Assembly: GCF_900104475.1 (NCBI RefSeq)
Contig: NZ_FNJR01000002.1
Span: forward strand, 428,448 to 492,447
DNA length: 64,000 bases
From: Actinopolyspora xinjiangensis
GTDB taxonomy: Bacteria; Actinomycetota; Actinomycetes; Mycobacteriales; Pseudonocardiaceae
Direction of reading: 5' to 3'
Shown here: piece by piece, positions 1 to 8,470 of the stretch
Layout: every line of letters begins with the position of its first letter
How positions within the stretch are numbered: position 1 is the first letter of the stretch
Made by a program: the position numbers and the translations under genes
The notes under the pieces: generated by a model
What the model saw: only the letters and a program-made list of their open reading frames with translations
What the model was told of the DNA's origin: nothing
The model's database searches: none

Positions 1-2
1 TG

Positions 3-344
3 CCGTCACTGCCCTTCGCCTCCCGCTCGCGCTACCGCAAGGTGCGGGACAGGGCCTCCTTCGCCTTCGCTCTCGTGTCGGTGGCGGCGGCGGTCGAGCT
101 CGTCGAGGGCACGATCACCGACGTTCGGATCGCCCTCGGCGGGCTCGCGCACAAGCCCTGGCGCGCCACCGAGGCGGAACGGGTGCTGCGCGGTGCCCCG
201 GCCACCGAGGAGACGTTCCGGGCGGCGGCCGACGCCGAGCTCGCCGCGGCGCGAACCCTGCGCGACAACGAGTTCAAAGTCCCCATGACCCGCAACACCC
301 TGGCATCGGTGCTGCGCGAGCTCACCCGACAGGAGGGATCATGA
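3..344 (+). CDS. FAD-binding subunit of a molybdenum hydroxylase (xanthine/CO dehydrogenase family), C-terminal part
   Basis: The gene enters from the left edge; its frame is open from base 3 and ends with TGA at 342-344, leaving 113 residues. They look like the C-terminal domain of CoxM/XdhB-type FAD subunits: an SRSRYRKVRDRASFAFA stretch, then a hydrophobic strand and a segment reading ALGGLAHKPWRA typical of this domain. In the family this subunit carries electrons from the molybdenum centre through FAD. The stop overlaps the next start by 4 nt (ATGA), so it is translationally coupled to the large subunit. The 2Fe-2S subunit is not in the window. The substrate cannot be read from the sequence. 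Confidence 0.85.
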   Translation, partial: PSLPFASRSRYRKVRDRASFAFALVSVAAAVELVEGTITDVRIALGGLAHKPWRATEAERVLRGAPATEETFRAAADAELAAARTLRDNEFKVPMTRNTLASVLRELTRQEGS

Positions 345-2422
345 CCGGAGCGACGCGGGCCACCTCGCCCGGCCCGGAACGGATCGAGGGCCACGCCAAG
401 GTGACCGGCACCGCACGGTACGCCTTCGAACATCCCGTGGCGGACCCGCTCTACCTGCACCCGCTGCGGGCGACGATCGCCCGGGGACGCGTCACGAGCG
501 TCGACACCACCGCCGCCGAGCGGGTAGACGGGGTACGTCTCGTGCTGACCCACCACAACGCGGAGGCCCTGGTCCCCATCGGCGATCCCGAACTGGCCGT
601 GCTGCAGTCCGACGAGATCGCTTTCCGCGGCCAGCTCATCGGAGCGGTGGTAGCGGAGACGCAGGAGTCGGCCGCCCACGCCGCCGACCTGGTCGAGATC
701 CGCTACGAGCGGATGGCCCACGACAGCGACTTCCGCGACGACGCGGACATCGTCTACACCCCGGATGCCGACGCGAGCCCGATGCTCTCGCCCGACCTGG
801 AGGAGGGGGACGTGGACGCCGCGCTGGCGGATGCGGCCTTCACGGTGGACGCCACCTACACCACTCCGACCGAGCACCACAATCCGCTGGAACCGCACGC
901 CGTCATCGCGGCGTGGGACGACGACGGGCTCACCCTCCACGACTCGAACCAGGGTTCGCACCTGGTGCGGGACCTGATCGCTCCGCTGTTCGGCGTCGAC
1001 AAGGAGCGGGTGAGCGTGATCTCGCCGCATGTCGGAGGTGCCTTCGGTTCCAAGGGAATGCCGCACGGCCACGTGGCACTGACCGCCCTGGCCGCGCGCC
1101 ACACGGCGGGCAGGCCGGTCAAGTACGCGCTTTCGCGCACCCAGATGTTCGAGCTGGTGGGCTACCGGCCACCCACCCGGCAGCGGGTGCGGCTGGGCGC
1201 CGACCGGGAGGGGAGGCTGGTCGCCACCGAGCACGACTCGCTGGAGCAGACCTCGCGGTTCAAGCAGTACGCGGAGCAGAGCGCCAGCGCCTCCCGCGAG
1301 ATGTACACCTCGCCCAACAGGCGCGTCACCAACCGGCTCGCCGCGCTGGACGTGCCCGCTCCCACCTGGATGCGCGCGCCCGGTGAGGCGGGCGGGATGT
1401 ACGCGCTGGAGAGCGCGATGGACGAGCTGGCGGTCAGTGCCGGGATCGACCCGGTCGAGCTCCGGCTGCGCAACGAACCGGAGGTCGCTCCGGTTTCCGG
1501 GCTGCCGTTCTCCAGCCGCAACCTTCCCGCCTGCCTGCGGGAAGGGGCGGAGCGTTTCGGGTGGCACGAGCGCGATCCCCGTCCCGGCGTCCGGCGGGAG
1601 GGCGACTGGCTCGTGGGAACCGGGGTGGCGGCCTCCAGCTTCCCGAGCCTGTTCTTCCCGGGATCACTGGCCACGATCCGCCACGAGTCCGGCGGGAAGT
1701 ACCGAGTGGAGATCGGCGCGGTCGACATCGGTACGGGATCCCGCACGGCGCTGACCCAGCTCGCGGCCGAGGCGCTGGAGGTGCCGGTCGAGGCCGTGGA
1801 GCTGTGGCTGGGCAGTACAGAGCAGCCGCATGCCAGCCTGGCCGGCGGCTCGGCGGGTACCGCTTCGTGGGGGTCGACGGTCGTGGAGGCGGTGCGCGCG
1901 TTCCGTACCGAGCACGGCCATGATCCGGTGTCGGGGGCCGAGACCACGGCGGGCGCCGGGAAGAACCCGGACGCGGGCGAGTACGCGATGCACTCCTACG
2001 GCGCGCAGTTCGCCGAGGTGCGGGTGAACGCCGACACCGGCGAGGTGCGGGTTCCCCGGATGCTGGGGGTGTTCGCGGCGGGCCGGATCGTCAATCCGCG
2101 CACCGCGCGCTCGCAGTTCCTCGGCGGGATGACGATGGGGATCTCGATGGCGCTGCACGAGCACAGCGTCGTCGACGAGCGGTTCGGCCACGTCGTCAAC
2201 CACGACCTCGCCGGTTACCACATCGCGGGCAACGCGGACGTGGGTTCGGTCGAGGTGGACTGGATCGACGAGCACGATCCGCACGTCAATCCGGTGGGGG
2301 TCAAGGGGATCGGTGAGATCGGCATCGTCGGCACGGCGGCCGCCATCGGCAACGCCGCTCACCACGCGACCGGTGTCCGGGTACGGGACCTGCCGCTGAC
2401 CCCCGAGAAGTTCCTGCGCTGA
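341..2422 (+). CDS. Molybdopterin-binding (large) subunit, xanthine dehydrogenase family
   Basis: 693 residues, a normal length for stand-alone large subunits of this family. The N-terminal a/b-hammerhead domain (about 15-120) begins IEGHAKVTGTARYAFE. The molybdopterin-binding part has GGAFGSKG at 232-239, a RAPGEAGGMYALESAMDELA block near 350-370, and a C-terminal GVKGIGEIGIVG with Glu659 in the place of the catalytic base of xanthine dehydrogenases. I do not see the CoxL-type cysteine loop, so CO oxidation is unlikely. The start overlaps the FAD-subunit stop. Probably a cytoplasmic hydroxylase of a purine, aldehyde or heterocycle; substrate unknown. Confidence 0.9.
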   Translation: MTGATRATSPGPERIEGHAKVTGTARYAFEHPVADPLYLHPLRATIARGRVTSVDTTAAERVDGVRLVLTHHNAEALVPIGDPELAVLQSDEIAFRGQLIGAVVAETQESAAHAADLVEIRYERMAHDSDFRDDADIVYTPDADASPMLSPDLEEGDVDAALADAAFTVDATYTTPTEHHNPLEPHAVIAAWDDDGLTLHDSNQGSHLVRDLIAPLFGVDKERVSVISPHVGGAFGSKGMPHGHVALTALAARHTAGRPVKYALSRTQMFELVGYRPPTRQRVRLGADREGRLVATEHDSLEQTSRFKQYAEQSASASREMYTSPNRRVTNRLAALDVPAPTWMRAPGEAGGMYALESAMDELAVSAGIDPVELRLRNEPEVAPVSGLPFSSRNLPACLREGAERFGWHERDPRPGVRREGDWLVGTGVAASSFPSLFFPGSLATIRHESGGKYRVEIGAVDIGTGSRTALTQLAAEALEVPVEAVELWLGSTEQPHASLAGGSAGTASWGSTVVEAVRAFRTEHGHDPVSGAETTAGAGKNPDAGEYAMHSYGAQFAEVRVNADTGEVRVPRMLGVFAAGRIVNPRTARSQFLGGMTMGISMALHEHSVVDERFGHVVNHDLAGYHIAGNADVGSVEVDWIDEHDPHVNPVGVKGIGEIGIVGTAAAIGNAAHHATGVRVRDLPLTPEKFLR

Positions 2423-2524
2423 TCCCCACCCGCTGTTCCCCACCCGCGGCGCGGCACCGGTTTCGGCGGGGGCCGGTGCCGGGCGATGCCCGGCCGAGTG
2501 GGCGGCCGAAGCGGGTCGTGGAGC

Positions 2525-2872
2525 TCACCGGCGGCCCGCGGTGGGGCGCCCGCCGCCGGAAGTGGTCCTGCCGCTGGAGGGGTTTCTGCCGGTTGAGGTG
2601 CTCCTGCCGCCTGACGTCGGCCTGCCGGAGCGTGACGAACCGCGCGCGGTTTCCCGCCGCTCCCAGGTGGTGTGCCAGCGCCAGTTGATCCAACCGTCCA
2701 GCCCCAGCACGACGAGCCCCAGCACGGCCAGGATCAACCCCAACACCGGCATGATCGCCACACCGGTGAAAACCGCCGCCGCCAGCAGCGGTATGACCGC
2801 TATCCAACAGAAGGGGTCGATGCTGCCGAAGAACGTCGGATTGCGCTCGGCTCTGCTCGGTTCACGCGCCAA
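2525..2872 (-). CDS. Small membrane protein with Gly/Ser/Thr/Arg-rich tail
   Basis: 115 residues. Two hydrophobic segments lie near residues 20-38 (WIAVIPLLAAAVFTGVAIM) and 40-60, joined by a very short turn, so a two-helix hairpin in the membrane is likely. The last 45 residues are rich in Gly, Ser, Thr and Arg and probably disordered. The longest frame begins at a TTG (complement of 2870-2872), with a purine-rich GGAAAGCGAG stretch just upstream; the start is therefore uncertain. No family recognised. It is convergent with the molybdenum hydroxylase operon and divergent from the next small membrane protein. Confidence 0.6.
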   Translation of the reverse strand: MAREPSRAERNPTFFGSIDPFCWIAVIPLLAAAVFTGVAIMPVLGLILAVLGLVVLGLDGWINWRWHTTWERRETARGSSRSGRPTSGGRSTSTGRNPSSGRTTSGGGRPTAGRR

Positions 2873-3166
2873 CGGTGTGCTCGCTTTCCAGCGGGTCGGG
2901 GTCAGCGGCGATTATCGGCGGTTCCCGCGTGCCCGCCGACCGCAGGGGTGCCGTCGTGCTTTCACCTCGCGTTAACTCCCGTGATGTCGGTGGAGTTTCA
3001 CCCGGTGATGTGCGATCGGTCACTTCCGGTTCGGGAGCGAGGGGAGTTCATGGCCGAGAGATCGTTCCGTAGGGTGAGCTCCGGAAGATCTTGTCGAGTG
3101 TTCGTGGTTCCGCCGTGTCAGCCCGGAGGACGGTCGGCGGCGGTCGGTCGCACCGGAGGTGGAGTC

Positions 3167-3394
3167 GTGGTCCGGGAGCGGTCGCGCGTCTCCCGCTGGA
3201 GCGCGTTGGTGGTCGTCGTCGTGTGGAGCTTCGTCACACTGATCAATTTCGTGGTGCTGCTGTTGGTGCTGCGAGAGGTGCCGAGCTTCGACTACTGGAT
3301 GCTGCTGACCAATCTCCTCAGCGTCCTGGTGGGGGGTCCCATGGCGGTGTTGTACGGGGTGGTCCTCTTCCGTGCGCGGCAGCGGGAGGGGTGA
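3167..3394 (+). CDS. Small two-helix membrane protein, unknown function
   Basis: 75 residues from a GTG at 3167, chosen because GGAGGTGGAG at 3156-3165 is a strong ribosome-binding site; the open frame extends much further upstream without coding character. Basic N-terminus (VRERSRVSR), then two hydrophobic segments, about residues 13-35 (LVVVVVWSFVTLINFVVLLL) and 48-68, and a basic end. Inner-membrane location is inferred. No family recognised. Upstream, 2873-3166 is an intergenic stretch of 294 bases shared with the divergent small membrane protein, in which I see no further gene. Confidence 0.6.
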   Translation: MVRERSRVSRWSALVVVVVWSFVTLINFVVLLLVLREVPSFDYWMLLTNLLSVLVGGPMAVLYGVVLFRARQREG

Positions 3395-3488
3395 GCCGAG
3401 CGGGGCGCTCGCCGGATCGGGGTGTCGGAACAGCCCGTGACCGGGTCGTCAGCGGGGACGGACCTCGACACCCGCTACGTCGGCACCA

Positions 3489-4472
3489 TCAGCCCTCGCA
3501 GCCGATCCCGTCGCCGTCGCGGTCGAACCGGTGCGGATCATCCGGTCGCACCCGGAAGTCCTGGGCCGAGATCTCCGAGCAGTCCAGGTCCGGTGGTGGC
3601 GGCGGGAACCGGTAACCTCCGGAATCGTTCTCCTCGTTGTCGGGGCGCGGCCGTGGATTCGGGTCGGGGTTCGGCTCCGGTTCCGGCTGTGGCTGTGGCT
3701 CCGGTTCGGGGGACGGGCTCGGTGTGGTCACGGGCGCGCCGAACCGCTCGCAGGCGCCCCACAGGCCGGTTCCGGCCTCGCGCGCGCCCGGCTGTGCGCC
3801 GCTGATCGTGTTCCAGTGCTCGTCGTTCGGCTGGTGCAGCACCGCCTTGGCGAAACCACCCCGCACCAGTTCCAGGTTCACGAAGATCCCGTCGGCGTTC
3901 CACAGGTAGAGCAGGTGGCGGTCGTAGCGGTCGCGCGGCCGCTCGTCGCGCTGGACCCAGACGGTGCCGCCCACCGGAAGCAGCTCACGCAGCCGGGCCT
4001 CGGCCTCGTCGCCGTAGCACTGCTCCCTCGGGCCCACCTCCGGAGCGTCGACCTCCAGCAGCCGCACCTCGACCCGCTCCGCCTCCGGCAGCGGGCCAGC
4101 CCCGGCGCGACCGGTGAGCTTCACGGTGTCGCCGTCGACGATCCCGGCCACCTCGGCCCGGGTCACGCCGTCCGGAGCCACCGGGGGAGGTGTGGGGCCG
4201 GTGGGGGTGGCGGTGGTGTTCGACGCGGCCGCCGGGGTGGAGGTGGCCGTCGTGCCACTTCCGCTGTCGGCGGTGTTCTCCCGCGTGGGCGCGGTGCCCG
4301 CGACTGTCGTGACGAAACCCACCAGCAGCGCGAGGACACCACCGCTCAGTCCGAGCCAGAACCTCCTGGTGGTGGTCGTGCTCCACCGCTCGTACCGGCG
4401 CAGGGCGAACACGACCGACCACGTGATCACGCCCAGTCCGAGCAGAACCAGCAGTGTCCCCAGAACAGTCAT
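3489..4472 (-). CDS. Membrane-anchored thermonuclease (SNase) family protein with excalibur domain
   Basis: 327 residues. Two N-terminal membrane segments (about 4-22 and 40-60), then a Thr/Ala/Pro-rich linker to about residue 100. A staphylococcal-nuclease-like domain (about 105-235) has VDGDTVKLTG, VRLLEVDAPE and DRYDRHLLYLW, the places where this fold keeps its catalytic Arg/Glu/Arg and calcium ligands. A Pro/Glu-repeat linker (PEPEPQPQPEPEPNPDPNP) leads to a C-terminal excalibur motif with DRDGDGIGCEG, a known calcium-binding end domain of surface nucleases. Likely a surface-exposed phosphodiesterase or nuclease; activity is inferred. It is the first gene of a run of minus-strand membrane genes, each apparently with its own start region. 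Confidence 0.85.
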   Translation of the reverse strand: MTVLGTLLVLLGLGVITWSVVFALRRYERWSTTTTRRFWLGLSGGVLALLVGFVTTVAGTAPTRENTADSGSGTTATSTPAAASNTTATPTGPTPPPVAPDGVTRAEVAGIVDGDTVKLTGRAGAGPLPEAERVEVRLLEVDAPEVGPREQCYGDEAEARLRELLPVGGTVWVQRDERPRDRYDRHLLYLWNADGIFVNLELVRGGFAKAVLHQPNDEHWNTISGAQPGAREAGTGLWGACERFGAPVTTPSPSPEPEPQPQPEPEPNPDPNPRPRPDNEENDSGGYRFPPPPPDLDCSEISAQDFRVRPDDPHRFDRDGDGIGCEG

Positions 4473-4545
4473 ATCCGATTCCCACGCACGGTCGATCTCT
4501 TGTGTCCGGAACGTAACCGATCTTCGCGTGGTGTGAACAGCTCTC

Positions 4546-4797
4546 TTATCGAGCCGTTATCGAGCCGGCGCGGTTCCCGGCGGCGTCCCGCTCGGCCTCC
4601 GCACTCCGCTCGAACCGCTTGAGCTGGCGGTGGCGCAGCAGTTTCGCCGACAGCTGGCAGCCGAACACGAGCAACATGCAACCGAGCCGTGGCCAGGGCG
4701 ACTTGACCCGCCAGGTGACGTAGCAGAACACCAGCAGCATCAGTACCGAGAGCGCGTACAGCGCCAGCTGGAGCTTGGTGTGCTTCGGTTCGGACAC
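4546..4797 (-). CDS. Small membrane protein, unknown function
   Basis: 83 residues from GTG at 4797 (complement), preceded by GGAG a few bases upstream. Two hydrophobic segments: residues 8-28 (KLQLALYALSVLMLLVFCYV) and about 36-52. A strongly basic and then acidic cytoplasmic tail follows (LLRHRQLKRFERSAEAERD). The frame is open far upstream, but the sequence there covers the next gene in another frame, so I reject the long version. No family recognised. Confidence 0.6.
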   Translation of the reverse strand: MSEPKHTKLQLALYALSVLMLLVFCYVTWRVKSPWPRLGCMLLVFGCQLSAKLLRHRQLKRFERSAEAERDAAGNRAGSITAR

Positions 4798-4832
4798 GTG
4801 ATCTCCGGTTCGGTCGGGAGATGGGAGCCCCG

Positions 4833-5138
4833 TCAGATCCCGTCCCCGGTCCGGCCGGAGCGGTACTTGCCCGGCCGCAGCGTCGAGCGGTCGGGGAACC
4901 CGAACCGCCACTTCTCGGGCCTCATCGGCCCAGTGGCGGCCGATTCCATGGTCGTGAAGCGCCGCAGCAAGAATACCGATCCGGCCAGCACGACCGACGC
5001 TGTCGACAGTTCCAACCAGATCGGGAAATTCAACAGGTTCATGGCGAGGACCCCCGCCGGTCCCGGCATGGCGCCCACTATCCGCCAGAAGTGCTCCCGC
5101 CGGGAAAGCGACTGGAACACCTTGTTGTCTCGTCCCAT
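4833..5138 (-). CDS. Small membrane protein, unknown function
   Basis: 101 residues, ATG at 5138, with GGAG a short distance upstream. A hydrophobic stretch spans about residues 22-40 (MPGPAGVLAMNLLNFPIW), and a clear transmembrane segment about 44-60 (STASVVLAGSVFLLRRF). The polar C-terminus is basic. It lies 35 nt upstream of the 4546-4797 gene and may be co-transcribed with it. No known domain seen. Confidence 0.55.
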   Translation of the reverse strand: MGRDNKVFQSLSRREHFWRIVGAMPGPAGVLAMNLLNFPIWLELSTASVVLAGSVFLLRRFTTMESAATGPMRPEKWRFGFPDRSTLRPGKYRSGRTGDGI

Positions 5139-5327
5139 GAGCGACTCCGATGCGTAACCCCTTCGAGGAGGACATCACCTCTCGAAAGCGGTGGTCAACT
5201 TCGACAGTGGTGCGTCCGATCACAACGGTCGGCACCGACGGCTGGGTGCGCGTGCTACCAGCTGTCGGAGCGCTGGAGGCCGCACCGGGATGTGCGGCAG
5301 TAGAGGAGAGCGAAGGCGGAAGGCCCG

Positions 5328-5990
5328 TCAGCCGTACAGCTTTCTCGCGTACTCCGCGCCGTAGTAGTGCTCCAGCTCGGCCAGGCTCTTGTCCGGGCTC
5401 TCCAGCGTCTTGGCGATGTTGGGGCGCGAGTCCACCGCCCGAGGGTTCCAGCTCTCCGGGTTCCAGAGGTCGGAACGCATGAACGCCTTGGCGCAGTGGT
5501 GGAAGACCTGCTCCGTTTCCACGACCAGCGCCAGCGTCGGACGGTGCCCCTTGACCTCCATGCGTTCGAAGAACGGCGCCTGTCGCACGATCCGCGCGCG
5601 TCCGTTGATCCGCAGCGTGTCGCCTCGCCCGGGCAGCATGTAGAGCAGTCCCACGTGCGGATTGCGCAGCACGTTGTGGAATCCGTCCGCGCGACGGTTG
5701 CCGGGTCGTTCCGGCAGCGCGATCGTGGAGTCGTCCAGCACCAGGGTGAATCCCGGCGGGTCCCCTTTGGGGGAGACGTCGCAGCGACCCTGTTCGTCCG
5801 AGGTGGCGACCAGGCAGAACGGTGAGTGGGCCAGCCATCGCTTGTCCAGCTCGTGCAGCCGGTCGCGCTCCTTGTCCAGGGTGCGGCGCTGCGGCTCGCC
5901 GACGAGTTCCCGCAGTTCCGCCTCGTCGGTGACCTCGACGTAGGCCGTGTCGGGGGCGTTCTCCTCGGAGTCCTCCCGTGAACCGTTCAT
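5328..5990 (-). CDS. Pyridoxamine 5'-phosphate oxidase-family FMN protein (MSMEG_1061-like)
   Basis: 220 residues. Start ATG at 5990 fixed by AAGGAGCGGA directly upstream; a longer open frame exists but has no such site. The split-barrel flavin fold is seen in HSPFCLVATSDEQGRCDVSPKGD (shortened here to its ends), ALPERPGNRRADGFHNVLRN and GLLYMLPGRGDTLRINGRA. These match the general PPOX family, where such proteins bind FMN or F420 and reduce or oxidise small substrates. The C-terminal part with FHHCAKAFMRSDLWNPESW is typical of the MSMEG_1061 subgroup. True PNPO activity in vitamin B6 synthesis is unlikely. Probably monocistronic. Confidence 0.85.
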   Translation of the reverse strand: MNGSREDSEENAPDTAYVEVTDEAELRELVGEPQRRTLDKERDRLHELDKRWLAHSPFCLVATSDEQGRCDVSPKGDPPGFTLVLDDSTIALPERPGNRRADGFHNVLRNPHVGLLYMLPGRGDTLRINGRARIVRQAPFFERMEVKGHRPTLALVVETEQVFHHCAKAFMRSDLWNPESWNPRAVDSRPNIAKTLESPDKSLAELEHYYGAEYARKLYG

Positions 5991-6304
5991 TCCGCTCCTT
6001 CCGACGAGATCCGCCCGCCCCGGCAACGGTAGTCGTGTACCGCGGGGCGGGCAGTGATCCCGGTCATGATGGGACGGAACTTCCGGGCCGGAGACCGGCG
6101 GCGCGGTTTCGGAAGAGTTTCCGTCGATAAGGGAGGTAGTGCTACCGGGGTTTTTCGATGAAGCGTGTCCGGGATTCCTTCCCGGCTTCTTCCACCGAGT
6201 GTTCTTCCGACGTGGTGAGCAGGGGGCTTCTCGGCGCGGGAAGCACCGGTCGGTCACTCACGCGACCCGGCGTTCCGTCCGGAGAGGACGGAGTGGCCGG
6301 AGCA
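5991..6304. other. Intergenic region, 314 bases
   Basis: No convincing gene on either strand. Two small symmetrical elements are visible: GGTAGTGCTACC at 6135-6146 followed by TTTTT on the plus strand, and a hairpin CCGGGA-ttcct-TCCCGG at 6169-6185. The latter could end transcription of the minus-strand gene at 6305-6637, but no clear U-tract follows. The right-hand edge holds the 3' end of that gene and the left edge the promoter of the PPOX gene. Confidence 0.5.
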
Positions 6305-6637
6305 CTAGATTCCCGCCAGCAGGAGCAGGGAACCGGGGGTGTGGTCGTCGGGGAGTTCGAGGAGCTCGTCCAGCACCTCGCACACCGGACCGCTGGAATG
6401 CCACCAGGTGGTGTTCGGCGCGAAGACGTTCTCCTCCCAGCTCGGCATCCTGGTCGCCGTCACGTGGTCCTCGGACTCGAGGCGCACCACGTCGATGACG
6501 TTGTCGTGTCCGCGCACACCGACCAGCGCGAGCAGCTCCCCGCGGGAATCGGTGGACTGCATGAACTGGAACCCTCGTGCCATCAGCTCACGCAGCCGCG
6601 TGTCCGAATCGCACTCGGTGTCAGTTGATGAAGTCAT
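6305..6637 (-). CDS. Hypothetical protein co-transcribed with a DUF397 gene
   Basis: 110 residues, acidic. No family recognised. The middle reads MPSWEENVFAPNTTWWHSSG, and the end is Leu-rich (EVLDELLELPDDHTPGSLLLL). The ATG at 6637 lies inside the end of the DUF397 gene, a 17-nt overlap, so the two are translationally coupled. Two-gene units of DUF397 plus a short acidic protein, near an XRE regulator, are frequent in actinomycetes. Function unknown. Confidence 0.65.
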   Translation of the reverse strand: MTSSTDTECDSDTRLRELMARGFQFMQSTDSRGELLALVGVRGHDNVIDVVRLESEDHVTATRMPSWEENVFAPNTTWWHSSGPVCEVLDELLELPDDHTPGSLLLLAGI

Positions 6638-6860
6638 CGAATTCCCCGTCCTTCGCTCCGGCCACGAACGCGGCTATCTCGGCGCGGGTGTACACGAGCG
6701 CGGTGCCCTGGGGGTCGCGGGAATTGCGCATGGCGACCTGATCACCGTCGAGCGCGGCGACTTCCACGCAGTTCCCGATGGCACCGCTGTGCCTGCTCTT
6801 GCGCCACCGCACCCCGGGCAGCTCGGCCGCTGAGGTGCTGGTGCGGGGCATGTCGTTCAT
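6621..6860 (-). CDS. DUF397 domain protein
   Basis: 79 residues, start ATG at 6860 with AGGTGACCTT immediately upstream. The DUF397 core is clear: GVRWRKSRHSGAIGNCVEVA, then RNSRDPQGTALVYTRAEIAAF. DUF397 proteins pair with XRE/DUF5753 regulators such as WhiJ in Streptomyces development and are thought to modulate the DNA-binding partner. Here the likely partner is encoded at 7355-8248, 494 bases upstream on the same strand. The promoter region carries repeated TGCANNTGCACGTGCA sites. Confidence 0.9.
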   Translation of the reverse strand: MNDMPRTSTSAAELPGVRWRKSRHSGAIGNCVEVAALDGDQVAMRNSRDPQGTALVYTRAEIAAFVAGAKDGEFDDFIN

Positions 6861-7354
6861 AAGGTCACCTTTTCTGTGCGGTGTGCATCTGCACGTGCAC
6901 AAGATCGTGCCAACCGAACCCCGGGAAGGCAATGCAGTTGCACGTGCAGCTGCACGAATACACACGATCGTGCGAGACTGTTCAGGGGTACCGGGCGGGG
7001 AGTCGTCACGGTACGCTGTGGCGGAACTGTGTCGTCACGACAGTCCGGCAAACCGGATCGTCCTTCTGTCTGTCGCACCGTGCGGTTTTGCTGGGCGATC
7101 GCGCGAGCCGACCGACTCGGTCGAACCGGAGGCGATCGCCGGAATCGGAGCCCCGAACGGGCCAATCGAGTAACATTGTGTGATCGGCGGCCCGGTGTTT
7201 CCACCGAGCCGCCGCGAAGCCGGATCCGCCGCCTCACCACACGAACCGCTTCCCCGGACCGACGCTCGCGGTGCCGGGCCCGGGCGCCCGACCGGTGTCC
7301 GTTCCGGGAACGGAAAGCCCTCCGGCGCCTCCACCGGTGCGGGCGACAGTCCCG
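6861..7354. other. Promoter region of the DUF397 unit, 494 bases
   Basis: No gene supported. The proximal 115 bases carry ordered repeats described separately. The remainder (about 6975-7354) shows no coding pattern that I trust on either strand; short frames here lack ribosome-binding sites. It separates the end of the XRE regulator gene from the DUF397 gene, so the DUF397 unit must have its own promoter. Confidence 0.5.
6884..6973. promoter_or_regulatory. Candidate operator repeats upstream of the DUF397 gene
   Basis: The 16-mer pattern TGCANNTGCACGTGCA occurs exactly at 6884-6899 and again at 6933-6948, 49 bases apart. Each contains the 10-bp palindrome TGCACGTGCA. A third partial copy overlaps at 6945-6956. 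An 8-mer GATCGTGC follows each block, at 6903-6910 and 6966-6973. The blocks lie 24-113 bases upstream of the DUF397 start, where an operator is expected. Binding by the neighbouring XRE protein is an inference. Confidence 0.55.
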
Positions 7355-8248
7355 TCAGATTTCCGCTCGCACCTTGTGCAGCAGTTTCCTGGAGGTCTCC
7401 GGAGTTTCCGCGTCCACCGTGAGATGGTCGAAAACCCTGCTGTACTGCTCGATCTCCTCCGGTTTGTCCAGGTGCAGCGCTCCCGCGAGGTGTTCGACGT
7501 AGACCAGGTTCGGAAGTTCCGGTTCGGCGAACCGCAACATGCTGAACGACCCCTCGGCGGCGTAGCCGCTGAGCCGGTAGGGCACCACCTGGAGGGTGAT
7601 GGTCGGACGCTTGGTCATTTCCAGCAGATGGTCCAGCTGCTGCCGCATCACATCGAGCCCACCTATGGGCCGGTGTAACACGGACTCGTCGATCACGACC
7701 CACAACCGGGGAGCGTTGGGGCCGCTGAGCAGTTTCTGCCGCTGCATGCGCAGCGCCACCCTGCGCCGGACGTGCTCGTCCGCCATCTCGGGTCTGCCGT
7801 GACTGGCGATCGCCTTGGCGTAGGGCTCGATCTGCAGCAGTCCCGGAACGAACTGCAGCTCGTAACTCTGGATACGTGAGGCCGACTCCTCCAGCCCCAC
7901 GTAGTCCTGGAACCAGTCGGGCATCAGATCGCTGTAGCGGTTCCACCAGCCGGGCTGTTTGGACTCGCGAACCATTTTCAGGAACGGTCGCTGCTGCTGT
8001 TCGTCGGTGACGCCGTAGCACTTGAGCAGATCGCGGACGTCGCGTTCCTTCAGGCTGACCTTGGCGAGCTCGATCCGACTGATCTTGGACTCGGAACCAC
8101 GAATCTCGTCGGCCGCCTGCGCGCGCGTGATGTCGGCGGCCTCCCGCAGCCTGCGCAGCTGTGCACCCAGCACGATTCGCCTGGCGGTCGGTTTCGGACG
8201 TTCCTCGAGGCGTTCGTCATCCGGGTCGCCGGAATCGACGGTGGTCAT
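7355..8248 (-). CDS. XRE-family transcriptional regulator with DUF5753 sensor domain
   Basis: 297 residues. ATG at 8248 is preferred over a GTG six bases earlier because GGAG sits 5 nt before it. The N-terminal helix-turn-helix (about residues 25-85) reads LGAQLRRLREAADITRAQAA and SKISRIELAKVSL. The DUF5753 ligand-binding-like domain follows (about 100-285), with WWNRYSDLMPDWFQDYVGLE and LQFVPGLLQI. This is the WhiJ-like architecture that partners DUF397 proteins and, in this window, lies between a DUF397 unit and a DUF574-type methyltransferase gene. Cytoplasmic DNA-binding protein; targets unknown, the TGCANNTGCACGTGCA repeats being candidates. Confidence 0.9.
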   Translation of the reverse strand: MTTVDSGDPDDERLEERPKPTARRIVLGAQLRRLREAADITRAQAADEIRGSESKISRIELAKVSLKERDVRDLLKCYGVTDEQQQRPFLKMVRESKQPGWWNRYSDLMPDWFQDYVGLEESASRIQSYELQFVPGLLQIEPYAKAIASHGRPEMADEHVRRRVALRMQRQKLLSGPNAPRLWVVIDESVLHRPIGGLDVMRQQLDHLLEMTKRPTITLQVVPYRLSGYAAEGSFSMLRFAEPELPNLVYVEHLAGALHLDKPEEIEQYSRVFDHLTVDAETPETSRKLLHKVRAEI

Positions 8249-8470
8249 CGCCACTCCTGTTCGTCGGTGTACACACCGGATTCACGCTTGCTCGCGGCAG
8301 TCGCCGGTGAACTCGTTCGGGGGCATTCGATCCCGCATTCGCTCCAACCGAAGTTCTGCCGCACGGTTTCGTGAGATTACCTCCCTGTGCTTGCATTTAC
8401 CGCGTGCGTTGGCGCTCCTACGCCGAGTGCACCGTCCGACCCTGTACCCGACCCCTGACACGAGGTTGAG

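Noticed and set aside
6169..6185. Hairpin CCGGGA-ttcct-TCCCGG as a firm terminator
   Set aside because: No U-tract and 120 bases from the nearest stop; only mentioned in the intergenic entry.
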